The notes: generated by a model from the sequence alone, not told the origin. DNA of 64,000 bases from Thiotrichaceae bacterium UBA4486 (GCA_002389045.1 DGNS01000015.1:183991-247990); one strand, 5' to 3'. Positions 40,152 to 49,986 are shown, counted from the stretch's first letter. Program-made: numbers and translations.

Positions 40152-41196
40152 GGTCGAGAAGGTCAGTATCGGTTTCGATGGCGTCCCTGTCGTCAGGGAT
40201 TTGTCCATCGCCATAGACCCCGGGGAGATCGCCTGCCTGCTCGGACCCAGTGGTACCGGCAAGACCACACTGTTGCGACTGATTGCCGGTTTTGAAAAAC
40301 CGGATACCGGCGAGATCTGGATCAATGGCGTCAAGTGCAGCGATCCCGCGGGCATGCTGCCGGTGGAAGAGCGTGGTATCGGCATGGTCTTCCAGGATTT
40401 TGCCCTGTTCCCGCACCTCAGTGTCGAGGACAATATTCTGTTCGGGCTGCGCAACAAGCCGGCAGCAAAACAGCGGGGCCGGCTCACCCAGCTTTGCGAC
40501 CTGCTGCGCATCCGTGAACTGCTGGACAAGTTTCCACATCAGCTCTCCGGTGGCCAGCAACAGCGTGTGGCCGTTGCCCGCGCACTGGCTCCGGGCCCCC
40601 GGGTCATGTTGCTGGATGAACCGTTTTCCAACATCGATGTGGAACTGCGCGAGGAACTGGCCGAAGAAGTCCGCGCCACCCTGAAGGAAGAGGGCGTCAC
40701 AGCCATAATAGTCAGCCACAACCAACTCGAGAGTTTTGCCGTCGCAGATCGTATCGGAGTGATCTATAACGGCCGCCTGTTGCAATGGGATTCCGCCTTT
40801 AATCTGTATCACCGTCCGCTGGACCGATACGTTGCGGATTTCGTCGGCCAGGGTGTGTTCATGCCCGCCCGGGTTGTCAGTGCTACGAGTGTCGAAACCG
40901 AACTCGGTATCATCAGTGGTTCCGGGCCACATAACTTTGCCGAAGGTGAAGCCGTTGAGGTATTGATCCGACCTGATGACATTATTCACGATGATGACAG
41001 TGATATGACCGCCGTGGTTGAGCACAAGATCTTCCGCGGGGCGCAATTTCTTTATACTTTGGTATTGAAGAGCGGTCAGCGTGTGCTCAGCCTGGTGCCC
41101 AGTCATCACAACCACCCGGTCAACCAGCCTATCGGTATTCGCATGGAAATCGATCACCTTGTGGTTTTTCCCACCGGGGCCGGGCGCGGTGTCTGA
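40138..41196 (+). CDS. fbpC: Ferric iron ABC transporter, ATP-binding protein
   Basis: A 352-residue ATPase: Walker A GPSGTGKTT, signature LSGGQQQRVAVARAL, Walker B VMLLDEPFSNID, H-loop VSHNQ. A C-terminal TOBE-like regulatory domain (about residues 240-350) follows. The ATG at 40138 lies inside the end of fbpB and is preferred over an upstream in-frame ATG at 40015. It completes a Fur-controlled ferric uptake operon. Confidence 0.94.
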   Translation: MHSVKVEKVSIGFDGVPVVRDLSIAIDPGEIACLLGPSGTGKTTLLRLIAGFEKPDTGEIWINGVKCSDPAGMLPVEERGIGMVFQDFALFPHLSVEDNILFGLRNKPAAKQRGRLTQLCDLLRIRELLDKFPHQLSGGQQQRVAVARALAPGPRVMLLDEPFSNIDVELREELAEEVRATLKEEGVTAIIVSHNQLESFAVADRIGVIYNGRLLQWDSAFNLYHRPLDRYVADFVGQGVFMPARVVSATSVETELGIISGSGPHNFAEGEAVEVLIRPDDIIHDDDSDMTAVVEHKIFRGAQFLYTLVLKSGQRVLSLVPSHHNHPVNQPIGIRMEIDHLVVFPTGAGRGV

Positions 41197-41210
41197 ATTA
41201 CCGCGCCCGG
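41180..41210 (+). terminator. Strong hairpin at the end of fbpC
   Basis: CCGGGCGCGGT and ACCGCGCCCGG form a perfect 11-bp stem around nine bases that include the fbpC stop codon (TGA 41194-41196). There is no T-run, so it may block decay or act with Rho. Confidence 0.5.
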
Positions 41211-41281
41211 ATGATGTCGTGTCGTAATGTGCAGTTGAAATTACTATACTAGGGCAAAGAATAACGAGTGAGTTCTGATGT

Positions 41282-41671
41282 ATGAATGACTTACCTGAAG
41301 ATCTGCAGTATTCCGTTAATCACACCTGGATCGAAGTCCAGAGTGACGGTTCCATGCGCGTCGGCATCACGGATTTTGCCCAGGAACAACTGGGTGATGT
41401 GGTCTTTGTCGAATTGCCCGAAGTGGGCAGAACCTATGCCGCGGATGAGGAGTGCGGACTGGTGGAGTCGGTCAAATCGGCTTCCGATATTTATTGCCCG
41501 GTGTCCGGCGAGATCATGGCGGTCAACGAGGACATTGAAGACAATCCCGAAAAAATCAACACCGATCCCTACGGTGATGGCTGGTTGTTCCAGATCATGC
41601 CGAAAGACGATAGCGAAACGGATGCATTGATTGACGTGGAAGAATACCAGGAACACATAAAAGAGGAGTAG
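41282..41671 (+). CDS. gcvH: Glycine cleavage system H protein
   Basis: A 129-residue lipoyl-carrier protein with the lipoyl-attachment Lys65 in VESVKSASD. Surrounding motifs (HTWIEVQ, GITDFAQEQLGDVVFVELP) are as in GcvH. It shuttles the aminomethyl group between the P, T and L proteins. The other gcv genes are not in the window, so it is away from its usual partners. It is 3 bp ahead of tpx and probably co-transcribed with it. Confidence 0.93.
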   Translation: MNDLPEDLQYSVNHTWIEVQSDGSMRVGITDFAQEQLGDVVFVELPEVGRTYAADEECGLVESVKSASDIYCPVSGEIMAVNEDIEDNPEKINTDPYGDGWLFQIMPKDDSETDALIDVEEYQEHIKEE

Positions 41672-41674
41672 AAC

Positions 41675-42175
41675 ATGGCAACAGTTACCTTACAGGGCAA
41701 TGAATTTCATACCTGCGGCGAATTGCCTGCAGTGGGCAGCAAGGCCCCGGATTTTGTACTGGTGGACGGTGATCTGAATAACGTTTCGCTGGCAACCTAC
41801 GCCGGAAAAAAGAAGCTGCTGAATATCGTCCCGAGCCTGGATACACCGACCTGCGCGTTATCGACAAAGAAATTCAATGAGAAGGCCGGCGATTTCGATA
41901 ATACCGTTTTCCTCATGGTGTCGGCTGACCTGCCATTCGCCATGGGACGCTTCTGCAAGGCGGAAGGCACAGACAATGTTATTCCGCTGTCGATGATGCG
42001 TTCACGCAATTTCGCCAAGGATTACGGCGTGCTCATCGAGGACGGCCCGCTCGCCGGCATCACCTGTCGGGCTGTTGTGGTTATCGATGAAGACGACAAC
42101 GTTGTCTACACTGAACTGGTCCCGGAAATTGCAAACGAACCGGACTATGATCGGGCACTTACAGATCTCAGATAA
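41675..42175 (+). CDS. tpx: Thiol peroxidase
   Basis: A 166-residue Tpx peroxiredoxin with the peroxidatic Cys60 in SLDTPTCALST and the resolving Cys94 in MGRFCKAEG. It reduces hydrogen peroxide and alkyl peroxides with thioredoxin. Its stop codon lies in the first unit of a 7-bp tandem repeat. It follows gcvH by 3 bp. Confidence 0.95.
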   Translation: MATVTLQGNEFHTCGELPAVGSKAPDFVLVDGDLNNVSLATYAGKKKLLNIVPSLDTPTCALSTKKFNEKAGDFDNTVFLMVSADLPFAMGRFCKAEGTDNVIPLSMMRSRNFAKDYGVLIEDGPLAGITCRAVVVIDEDDNVVYTELVPEIANEPDYDRALTDLR

Positions 42176-42205
42176 CAGATAACAGACAACAGATAAAAGA
42201 TAACA
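42171..42205. repeat. Five 7-bp tandem repeats at the tpx stop
   Basis: GATAACA repeats five times with small changes (GATAACA, GATAACA, GACAACA, GATAAAA, GATAACA) from 42171, and the tpx TAA is inside the first unit. Slippage here would change only the region after the stop. Confidence 0.85.
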
Positions 42206-42259
42206 GATCTTTGAATCTGAACATCTAACCGGCAACGAACTTCCAGGAATCTTCAATCT

Positions 42260-42622
42260 GTGGCACAACAGGGTAACGCGGGTTTGACCCGTATTTTCAA
42301 GGCGTTTTTTTATTCCATGAACGGCATCAAGGCCGCCTTCGTCAATGAAGCGGCCTTTCGCCAGGAAGTGTTTCTCACCGTGGTGTTGTTGCCCGTTGCT
42401 CTGTGGTTCGGCGAGACCGGTGTCGAGAAGGCATTGCTGGTCACCACGTTGTTACTGGTATTGATCGTCGAGTTGTTGAATACCGGTATCGAGGCCGTGG
42501 TTGACCGGGTGGGCACGGAACATCATGAACTCTCCGGCATGGCCAAGGACATTGCATCAGCCTCGGTATTTCTATCGCTGCTGAACGTGGTCGTGGTTTG
42601 GGGACTGGTGCTGTTTCTGTAG
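42260..42622 (+). CDS. dgkA: Diacylglycerol kinase
   Basis: A 120-residue membrane enzyme of the prokaryotic DgkA type: three membrane helices, the family motif VELLNTGIEAVVDRVG, and an amphipathic N-terminus. It recycles diacylglycerol to phosphatidic acid. The start is a GTG at 42260; no better ATG lies ahead. It is convergent with glk. Confidence 0.93.
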   Translation: MAQQGNAGLTRIFKAFFYSMNGIKAAFVNEAAFRQEVFLTVVLLPVALWFGETGVEKALLVTTLLLVLIVELLNTGIEAVVDRVGTEHHELSGMAKDIASASVFLSLLNVVVVWGLVLFL

Positions 42623-42659
42623 CATTCAAACCTCTCCCATTCGTGCCCATGAGTATGAG

Positions 42660-43613
42660 TTAATCTTTCCCGTATTGTAGCGAGGCAAAGCGGGCGGCGC
42701 CGGCAAGACCGATGTTCTCGTCGGTATTCAGTAGCACGGTGATGTTTTCCAGGGCCGGAATGTAGGCCGGGGAAGCAGTGTTGAGAAACTCGTCCATGAA
42801 GGCAGGCGATGTGACGACCTCGGGATGCTTGATGGCGATGCCGCCGGAGATGACCAGCCTGTCGATCATATTGATCAGGCAGTAGTTACGGCATACACGT
42901 CCATAGAAACGTGAGAACAGTGCCAGTGTTTCGGCATTAGCGGTACCAAACACTGTCTCGGCGGATACCGCCTCACCGGTCAGAAACTCATGCAGCAGGG
43001 TCAGTCCGGTTCCGGACACCACCACATCATTGACCATGTACGGCAGGCCGAGCCGCGCCAGCATGAATTGTTCGAGGTTTTTTTCCTGTTCACCGTTGAA
43101 CGCGAAGCCGGCATAGCCTGCTTCCGAGGGTACGGCAATACATCCCGTTTCATCTTCAACCAGGCAACAGTGGCCGAGACCGGTGCCGGCGCCGATGACA
43201 GCCATGCGCCGGTGCCGGTCCGTTTTTCCCGCCCTGATTTTACGGAATTGTTGCATGATATCGACAACGGTACAGCCGTAGGCCTGCGCCGTGAAATCGT
43301 TCAACATTATAATATGCCGGAACGGCACCTCATCGAGATCGATATCCCAGCACACATTCGGTAACAGACAGCGTTGACCAGTGACCGGTCCGGGCACGGC
43401 CAGAACGATACGGTCCACGTCCACGAAGCAGGGCAGGGATGCCGGTTTATGGGCGTGATAGTGTTCGATGAATTGCAGAAAAGATCCGATGCTGTTAGCT
43501 TGCGTGGCAAAGGAGAACACAGTCGAAGTGCGCAGGGGTTGCTGATTTTTTGCAGTGTAAAGCGCAAACCGTGTCGTGGTGCCGCCGATGTCCACTGCCA
43601 GGGTTTCGGTCAT
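42660..43613 (-). CDS. glk: Glucokinase (Glk family)
   Basis: A 317-residue hexokinase-type kinase with LAVDIGGTTTRFALYT at the N-terminus, LNDFTAQAYG, VIGAGTGLGHC and SEAGYAGFAF. This fits the ATP-dependent Glk family rather than the ROK family, since the ROK zinc motif is missing. It phosphorylates glucose. The start at 43613 begins MTETLAVDIGG; an upstream ATG at 43652 lies in moeB and adds nothing family-like. It follows moeB by 14 bp at the end of the hemA operon. Confidence 0.85.
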   Translation of the reverse strand: MTETLAVDIGGTTTRFALYTAKNQQPLRTSTVFSFATQANSIGSFLQFIEHYHAHKPASLPCFVDVDRIVLAVPGPVTGQRCLLPNVCWDIDLDEVPFRHIIMLNDFTAQAYGCTVVDIMQQFRKIRAGKTDRHRRMAVIGAGTGLGHCCLVEDETGCIAVPSEAGYAGFAFNGEQEKNLEQFMLARLGLPYMVNDVVVSGTGLTLLHEFLTGEAVSAETVFGTANAETLALFSRFYGRVCRNYCLINMIDRLVISGGIAIKHPEVVTSPAFMDEFLNTASPAYIPALENITVLLNTDENIGLAGAARFASLQYGKD

Positions 43614-43627
43614 GGCGCCTTGCCGGT

Positions 43628-44374
43628 TTATCTGGCTGCACACACCGGGCAATGCGGATCGCGGTTGAGTTTAGCCTGGTGAAATTCCATGGACAGGGCG
43701 TCAAAGAGTAACAGTTTGCCGACCATGGACTGGCCGATACCCATGATCAGTTTCATGGCTTCCAGCGCCTGCATACTGCCGATGATGCCCAGCAAGGGGG
43801 CGATAACGCCATTGGCGGTGCAGGTCTGTTCGACATCGGCGTTGTCACCGTACAGGCAACGGTAGCAGGGTGATTCTTCCATTCTCGTATCAAAGACGCT
43901 GAACTGCGCCTCGAAACGAATGGCGGCGCCGGAAATCAGCGGTTTTTTGTGGAGCACACAGGCGCTGTTGATGGCAAAGCGGGTGTCGAAGTTATCACAG
44001 CAATCCAGTACCACGTCGGCCTGTTTCACGGCAGCTTCCAGTTCTTCCCGATCGAGTTTGTGGTCAAGGCTGACGATGCGGGTGTCCGGGTTGATGGCCG
44101 CCAGTGTTTCACCGGCCGAATCGATCTTGGTGCGGCCAATGTCCGCGGTGCCGTGCAGAATCTGCCGTTGCAGGTTGGACAGGTCGACCTTGTCGTAATC
44201 AACAATCACCAGTTCGCCGACACCGGCGCTGGCCAGGTACATGGATGCCGGTGAGCCAAGTCCGCCGAGTCCGATGATGAGGGCCGTGGCATCGCCCAGT
44301 TTTTGCTGACCGGCAGCATCGATCTCGGGCAACATGATCTGGCGACTGTAACGCAGGAGTTGTTCGTCGTTCAT
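43628..44374 (-). CDS. moeB: MoeB/ThiF-type adenylyltransferase
   Basis: A 248-residue E1-like enzyme with the nucleotide loop ALIIGLGGLGSP at about residues 31-42. Two zinc Cys pairs follow, CYRC and CPVC, and the NLQRQILH motif is present. It activates the C-terminal Gly-Gly of MoaD (or ThiS-like) carriers by adenylation. The ATG at 44374 overlaps the stop of the upstream small gene by 4 bp. A MoaD-like protein lies at 3.4-3.7 kb, far away, so a link is possible but unproven. Confidence 0.9.
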   Translation of the reverse strand: MNDEQLLRYSRQIMLPEIDAAGQQKLGDATALIIGLGGLGSPASMYLASAGVGELVIVDYDKVDLSNLQRQILHGTADIGRTKIDSAGETLAAINPDTRIVSLDHKLDREELEAAVKQADVVLDCCDNFDTRFAINSACVLHKKPLISGAAIRFEAQFSVFDTRMEESPCYRCLYGDNADVEQTCTANGVIAPLLGIIGSMQALEAMKLIMGIGQSMVGKLLLFDALSMEFHQAKLNRDPHCPVCAAR

Positions 44375-44748
44375 GAACGGAAGTAACGTGAAGGCGGTTG
44401 CTGTTGCTCCATCGTATAACAGTACAGATATACTTTCTGTAACTCGCTTTCCAGCCCGAATGGAGTGGCGGCATGGTCGCGCATATTGTGATCCATGCAG
44501 GTATACAGCCGGTTTTTCAATTGCATGAAGAGTCCTGTTGACGGCCTGCAATCCAGATCCTCGAGGATCGCAAGTATTGCCGGGTAATCCAGCAAGCAGG
44601 GATCATAACGCACGGACAGACGATTTCCCCGCCGTGATATGGAGTCAAAACCTTCGTAGCCCTTGATGGCCTGCAACAGCTTTTCAGCGTACGGCTGTGT
44701 CAGCGGTTCGGCCAGTCTGACAGTGCGGGAGACGATCATGGTTGCCAT
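44371..44748 (-). CDS. Conserved small protein between prmC and moeB, unknown function
   Basis: A 125-residue soluble protein with a ferredoxin-like first half (VRLAEPLTQPYAEKLLQAI, ISRRGNRLSVRYDPCLLD). A second half with Cys, Asp and His residues follows (LYTCMDHNMRDHAATP). The first half looks like heavy-metal-associated or ACT-type folds, but no CxxC motif is present. It overlaps prmC by 13 bp and moeB by 4 bp, so all three are coupled. I do not recognise a named family. Confidence 0.65.
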   Translation of the reverse strand: MATMIVSRTVRLAEPLTQPYAEKLLQAIKGYEGFDSISRRGNRLSVRYDPCLLDYPAILAILEDLDCRPSTGLFMQLKNRLYTCMDHNMRDHAATPFGLESELQKVYLYCYTMEQQQPPSRYFRS

Positions 44749-45593
44749 TGTGCACCGGTTCCCCGGTGATGTCCCGCCAGGTCATCAAAACATTCGATCG
44801 AGCTGAAGCCGCGTTGCCGCAGCAGTGCCTTGACCGTATCGCCCTGGTCAAAGCCGTGTTCGAGAAACAGGTATCCGCCCGGGCACAGATGATCCGGAGC
44901 GCCGTCAATAATTGTTCTGATCATGTCCAGACCATCGGCGCCGCCTGCCAGGGCGAGCCTGGGTTCGAAACGCACGTCGCCCTGATCAAGGTGCGGGTCT
45001 GCATCGGGGATGTACGGTGGGTTACTGATAATGACGTGAAATACATATCCGCCGAGATTCGTGAACCAGTCACTGGCGATCAATTCAACATTATCGAGGT
45101 CGTGCCTGTCCCGGTTATGTTCGGCGGTGGCGAGTGTCGCGGCGTCGATATCCGTGGCCACGATGTGGCACCGGGGACGCTCGCTGGCGATGGCGAGTGC
45201 GATGGCGCCACTGCCGGTGCCCAGATCCGCTATGCGCAGCGATTCCCGCACGGGAATATGCGCCAGCGCGGCGGCCACCAGGCATTCGGTGTCCGGGCGT
45301 GGGATCAGGATTCCGTTATTGACCTTGAGCGCCAGCGACCAGAATTCGCGTTCGCCGGTGATATAGGCTACGGGCTCGCCGCCGAGGCGCTGTTGCAGGT
45401 GTTGATCGAATTGCCCGCGTATTCCATCAGGCAATGTCTCCGCGCCCCGCGTATAGATCGCGGCGCGGTCACAACCCAGTGTTCGGGCCAGTAAAATTTC
45501 CACATCCAGGCGTGGTGAATCGGATTCTTGCAGTTTCAGTGCGGATGACCGCAGCAGTTCAGTAATGGTGGAAGAGGGCACGGTCACGCTCAC
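44736..45593 (-). CDS. prmC: Release-factor glutamine methyltransferase
   Basis: A 285-residue SAM-dependent methyltransferase with motif I IADLGTGSGAIALAIA and the catalytic NPPY in VIISNPPYIPD. It methylates the Gln of the GGQ motif in release factors; its substrate PrfA is encoded directly upstream with a 4-bp overlap. The N-terminal helical domain (LLRSSALKLQESDSPRLDVE) that binds the release factor is present. Confidence 0.95.
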   Translation of the reverse strand: MSVTVPSSTITELLRSSALKLQESDSPRLDVEILLARTLGCDRAAIYTRGAETLPDGIRGQFDQHLQQRLGGEPVAYITGEREFWSLALKVNNGILIPRPDTECLVAAALAHIPVRESLRIADLGTGSGAIALAIASERPRCHIVATDIDAATLATAEHNRDRHDLDNVELIASDWFTNLGGYVFHVIISNPPYIPDADPHLDQGDVRFEPRLALAGGADGLDMIRTIIDGAPDHLCPGGYLFLEHGFDQGDTVKALLRQRGFSSIECFDDLAGHHRGTGAQWQP

Positions 45594-46672
45594 CCATTAA
45601 TGGCCGCGAGCAAATCCGCGTGGTATTCGTTGTTCAGTGGTTCGATCACCATGTCCAGATCGCCGGCCAGGAATTCATCCAGCTTGTACAGCGTCAGGTT
45701 GATGCGATGATCGGTGACACGGCCCTGGGGATAGTTGTAGGTGCGGATGCGTTCTGACCGGTCGCCGCTGCCGACCAGGTTGCGCCGGCTCTCGGCGCGC
45801 TCACTGTTTTGCTTTTCCCGTTCTGCGTTCAGCAGTCTGGCCTTTAATAATGACATGGCGCGGGCGCGGTTCTTGTGTTGTGAACGTTCATCCTGGCATT
45901 CCACCACGGTGTTGGTGGGCAGGTGGGTGATGCGAATGGCAGAGTCAGTCTTGTTGACATGCTGGCCGCCGGCGCCGGAGGCGCGAAAGGTATCCACCCT
46001 CAGGTCCACCGGGTTGATTTCGATCTCTTCCACTTCCTCGAGTTCCGGCAACACCGCTACCGTGCAGGCCGATGTGTGTATGCGGCCCTGGGATTCGGTC
46101 TCCGGGACGCGCTGGACGCGATGAGCGCCGGATTCGAATTTCAGTTTCGAGTAGGCACCTTCGCCGATGATGCGCATGATGATTTCCTTGTAACCTTCCA
46201 TCTCACTGAGTGTTGCACTCATGATTTCAACCTTCCAGTGGTGGCGTTCGGCATAGCGCATGTACATTTTCATCAGATCGCCCGCGAACAGGGCGGCTTC
46301 CTCGCCGCCGGTGCCGGCCCGTATTTCAAGATAGATGTTGCTCTTGTCGGCCGGGTCTTTGGGCAGCAGCAGCTTTTGCAGTTCGGCTTCCAGATCCCGG
46401 TTTTTTGCCTCGGCTTCCTGCAGTTCCTCGCCGGCCAGGGTACGGATTTCCGCATCGGTGTCGGACTGCATGTCGCGGGCTGACTGCATGGCATCGAGAT
46501 TATGCCTGTATTCAGTGTACTTGCTGACCAGGGGCTGGATCTCGGCGCGCTCCATGGACAGCTCCCGAAACCGGTTCTTGTTGCTGATGGTCTCCGCGTC
46601 GGACAGCAGCGCATCGATCTCGACCAGGCGATCGCTCAGCTTGTCCAGTTTTTCCAGTAGACTTTCTTTCAT
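45590..46672 (-). CDS. prfA: Peptide chain release factor 1
   Basis: A 360-residue class I release factor with GGQ at residues 235-237 (SGAGGQHVNKTDS). The stop-codon recognition motif PET is at 190-192. It ends translation at UAA and UAG. It lies between hemA and prmC, its modifying enzyme, as in many gammaproteobacteria. Confidence 0.97.
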   Translation of the reverse strand: MKESLLEKLDKLSDRLVEIDALLSDAETISNKNRFRELSMERAEIQPLVSKYTEYRHNLDAMQSARDMQSDTDAEIRTLAGEELQEAEAKNRDLEAELQKLLLPKDPADKSNIYLEIRAGTGGEEAALFAGDLMKMYMRYAERHHWKVEIMSATLSEMEGYKEIIMRIIGEGAYSKLKFESGAHRVQRVPETESQGRIHTSACTVAVLPELEEVEEIEINPVDLRVDTFRASGAGGQHVNKTDSAIRITHLPTNTVVECQDERSQHKNRARAMSLLKARLLNAEREKQNSERAESRRNLVGSGDRSERIRTYNYPQGRVTDHRINLTLYKLDEFLAGDLDMVIEPLNNEYHADLLAAING

Positions 46673-46698
46673 GACCGGCGCCGGGAGTTACAGCGGGA

Positions 46699-47970
46699 CT
46701 ACTTCTTCGGGATGTCCTGCTCTTTCAGATCAAACAATTCGTGGGTAGCGGAGAGTAAATCGATTCGACCGTTAACTCCAGCGTTTCTGAGCTGGCTGCT
46801 GGGGGTGTGAATGAGTTTGTTAGTGAGGGTATGGGTGACTTCCTTGAGGACGACCGCCGGATCGGCGCCGTTTTGCAGTTTCAACAACGCGCCCTGGAGT
46901 ACTTCATCCTGGATACTGCCGGCATGGCGGCGCAGTGCGCGGATCGTGTCGACGGCATCCAGCGAGTTCAGCCATTCCATGAAGTTGAGGACCTGGGCTT
47001 CTATGATTTCCTCGGCTTGCAGGGCGGCCTGCTTGCGGTTGTTCATGTTTTCCTGGATGACGTCCTTAAGGTCATCCACGGTGTACAGGTAGATATCGTC
47101 CATGTCACCGACTTCGGGTTCGATGTCGCGAGGTACGGCGATATCGACCATAAACACCGGTTTGTGTTTGCGTTGCCGGATGGCGCTTTCCATGGCGCCC
47201 TTGCCGAGTATGGGCAATTGGCTGGCGGTGGAGGAAATGACGACGTCGGCCTCGGCGAGGTGGTCCGGAATGCCGGACAGGGCGATGGCATAACCCGAAA
47301 ATTCATCGGCCAGTTTGCGCGAGCGCTCGACGGTGCGGTTGGCGATGATCATTTTTTTCAGGCCGTTCTCGTGCAGATGACGCGCGACCAGCTCGATGGT
47401 TTCGCCGGCGCCAATCAACAGGGCGGTTTGCTGCGAGAGGTCGCCGAATATCTGCTGCGCCAGCCGTACCGCGGCGAAGGCCACGGAAACCGGATGCGAA
47501 CCGATGGAGGTGTTGCTGCGAATATCCTTGGCGACATGAAAGCTGTGCTGGAAAAGCCGGTTTAGCAGTTTGCCGATGCTGCCGGTTTCCAGCGCCACCT
47601 GGTAGGCTTCCTTGAGTTGTCCCAGCACCTGTGGTTCACCAAGGACCATGGAATCGAGGCCACTGGCGACGCGCAGCATGTGTTTGACCGCGTTGGCGTC
47701 GGGATGCGTGTACAGGTAGGGTTGTACCTCGTTATGACGGATACCGTGAAAACCCGACAGCCACTGTACCGGCCGGGTGCTGGTATGATCATCGACACTG
47801 CAGTAGACCTCGGTGCGGTTGCAGGTGGAGAGAATGGCCGCTTCCTGGACTTCACCCATGCGCGTCAGATCCTTGAGGGCATCGGTCATGATTTCGCGGG
47901 CAAAACACAGCTGTTCACGCAATTCCAGTGGCGCGGTGGAATGGTTCAAGCCGTATGCCAGAATACTCAT
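46699..47970 (-). CDS. hemA: Glutamyl-tRNA reductase
   Basis: A 423-residue HemA with the catalytic Cys50 in LSTCNRTEVYC and the NADPH-binding GAGETIELVARHL. It makes glutamate-1-semialdehyde from Glu-tRNA, the first step of heme synthesis. It starts the hemA-prfA-prmC-unknown-moeB-glk run, and its promoter lies in the 228-bp gap to the divergent TPR lipoprotein. Confidence 0.96.
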   Translation of the reverse strand: MSILAYGLNHSTAPLELREQLCFAREIMTDALKDLTRMGEVQEAAILSTCNRTEVYCSVDDHTSTRPVQWLSGFHGIRHNEVQPYLYTHPDANAVKHMLRVASGLDSMVLGEPQVLGQLKEAYQVALETGSIGKLLNRLFQHSFHVAKDIRSNTSIGSHPVSVAFAAVRLAQQIFGDLSQQTALLIGAGETIELVARHLHENGLKKMIIANRTVERSRKLADEFSGYAIALSGIPDHLAEADVVISSTASQLPILGKGAMESAIRQRKHKPVFMVDIAVPRDIEPEVGDMDDIYLYTVDDLKDVIQENMNNRKQAALQAEEIIEAQVLNFMEWLNSLDAVDTIRALRRHAGSIQDEVLQGALLKLQNGADPAVVLKEVTHTLTNKLIHTPSSQLRNAGVNGRIDLLSATHELFDLKEQDIPKK

Positions 47971-48198
47971 AAAAACAGTTTACCCGTGTTCTTTTGACCA
48001 CTCTAGTGAACAAATTATGCAAAATCCACACACATTTTAGCCGCTTTTGATCCAGATCACCGCGGATTCAGCTAGAATCGGCCAGGATTTCGCCCGCGTC
48101 GAGGCTGACAGTCTGCATTGATCGGGTTCAACGAAAGTACAGAACTGACGTTAATTATATATTGTCAAAAACAGTAGTTCCCCGTTAAGGTAATATTC

Positions 48199-49986
48199 AT
48201 GAGCCAGCCTAAGGCAACCCTTCGCGCCAGAATCCCGGGTTATTCACTGATGTGTCTGTTGCCCCTGTTTCTCGGCGCCTGTACTACCGTGCCACCCCGG
48301 GACACGGATCTGACCGATATCGAACCCGACAAGCGGGTTGAGGTTTACGACCAGGCGGATGCGGAAGTCACGCCGGACTCTATTCCCCCGAGCCGGCCTG
48401 CCCTGGAACTGACCGATGAAATCCTCTACAAGCTGCTGCTCGCCGAAATCGCCGGGCACCGGGGCATGCTCGATATTGCCGTTGAAAACTACCTCGATCT
48501 GGCCCGTTCCACACAGGATCACAAGGTCGTGGAGCGGGCCACCCGCATCGCCGTTTATGCGCGAGATGATATGGCCACACGCGAAATGGCCGAACTCTGG
48601 ATCAAAATCGACCCGAACAGTACCGATGCCCGCCAGGTACTGGCAATCATGGCCGTGCGTAGCGGCAACATCGACGCGGCACTGGAGCATCTGAATATCC
48701 TCATGGATAGCAGCAGCGGCAAAATCGATCAGAAGTTATGGATGATTGCCAACATGCTTGGCCGTGAGGAGGACCAGGAGGCGGTGCTGGCCGTTATGGA
48801 ACAACTCATGGCCGACCGGGCGGACGATCCGCAGGCGTTATTCGCCTATTCGCATGTGGTGGCGAGACTGGGTGATCTGGAAAGGGCCCGGGAGTTGCTG
48901 GAACGGGTACTGGTGTTAATGCCGGACAATACCAATGTGGCGCTCAGCTACGTGTCTATACTGCAGCGCCAGGACAAAACGGATGAAGCCATTCAATGGC
49001 TGGAAGAAAACCTGAAGACCAGGGAAGATGATTTCAATCTGCGCCTTATCTACGCTCGCCTGCTCGCCGACGTTAAACAGTTTGAAGCGGCACGCCGTGA
49101 ATTCGAACTGCTTGCCGCGCAGGCGCCGAACAATCCCGATGTGCTTTACGCGCTGGGCCTTTTATACCTGCAATCGAGCCGTACTGATGATTCGGAGCGT
49201 TATTTCAAACGACTGACCGAAACCGGCAAACACGTGGACGAGGCCAATTACTACCTCGGCCGTATCGCCGAGGAACGCAATGAACTAGACAGCGCGGGCA
49301 GCTGGTACCAGGGTGTCCAGAAAGGTGAAAATTATTTCGATGCGCAGATCCGGTTCGGGCTGATCCTGGCACGGCAGGACCGGATTGAGGAGGCGCGTGA
49401 TCATTTGCAGAATGTGCGTGCCGACACCCGGCGTGAAAAATCCCTGCTGGTACAGGCCGAAGGTGAACTGCTGGCCGGTGAAGAGCGTTACGAGGATGCC
49501 ATGACGGTGTATACCGAGGCCCTCGATGAGCAATACGATGCGGACATTCTCTATTCGCGCGCCATGCTGGCGGAAAAGATGGATCGTCTTGATATTCTCG
49601 AGAGAGATCTGAAGGAAATTATTGAAAATGATCCGGAGAATGCCCAGGCTCTGAACGCGCTGGGCTACACCCTGGCGGATCGCACGAATCGCTACCAGGA
49701 AGCCTACGAATACATCAAACGCGCCCTGGAAGCCAGTCCGAACGACTTTTATATACTCGACAGCATGGGCTGGGTGTTGTACCGGCTCGGCCGGCTCGAC
49801 GAATCCGTCAAATACCTGCAACGTGCCCTGGAGATACGCAACGATCCCGAAATAGCCGCACACCTGGGTGAGGTGTTGTGGGTCATGGGAGACAAGGAAC
49901 GTGCCCGTGATATCTGGGAAACCGCGTTACAGGAAACACCGGATGACTCGCGTTTGCTGGACGTGATCAACAGGTTCCAGAACTGA
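48199..49986 (+). CDS. TPR-repeat lipoprotein
   Basis: A 595-residue envelope protein. The N-terminus has a lipoprotein signal (LMCLLPLFLGAC, Cys about residue 28). The remainder is a superhelix of TPR-like repeats, including ALNALGYTLADRTNRYQEA and YILDSMGWVLYRLGRLDES. It lies between hemA and lolB, as PA4667 does in Pseudomonas. The function of the family is unknown; a scaffold role is likely. Confidence 0.88.
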   Translation: MSQPKATLRARIPGYSLMCLLPLFLGACTTVPPRDTDLTDIEPDKRVEVYDQADAEVTPDSIPPSRPALELTDEILYKLLLAEIAGHRGMLDIAVENYLDLARSTQDHKVVERATRIAVYARDDMATREMAELWIKIDPNSTDARQVLAIMAVRSGNIDAALEHLNILMDSSSGKIDQKLWMIANMLGREEDQEAVLAVMEQLMADRADDPQALFAYSHVVARLGDLERARELLERVLVLMPDNTNVALSYVSILQRQDKTDEAIQWLEENLKTREDDFNLRLIYARLLADVKQFEAARREFELLAAQAPNNPDVLYALGLLYLQSSRTDDSERYFKRLTETGKHVDEANYYLGRIAEERNELDSAGSWYQGVQKGENYFDAQIRFGLILARQDRIEEARDHLQNVRADTRREKSLLVQAEGELLAGEERYEDAMTVYTEALDEQYDADILYSRAMLAEKMDRLDILERDLKEIIENDPENAQALNALGYTLADRTNRYQEAYEYIKRALEASPNDFYILDSMGWVLYRLGRLDESVKYLQRALEIRNDPEIAAHLGEVLWVMGDKERARDIWETALQETPDDSRLLDVINRFQN

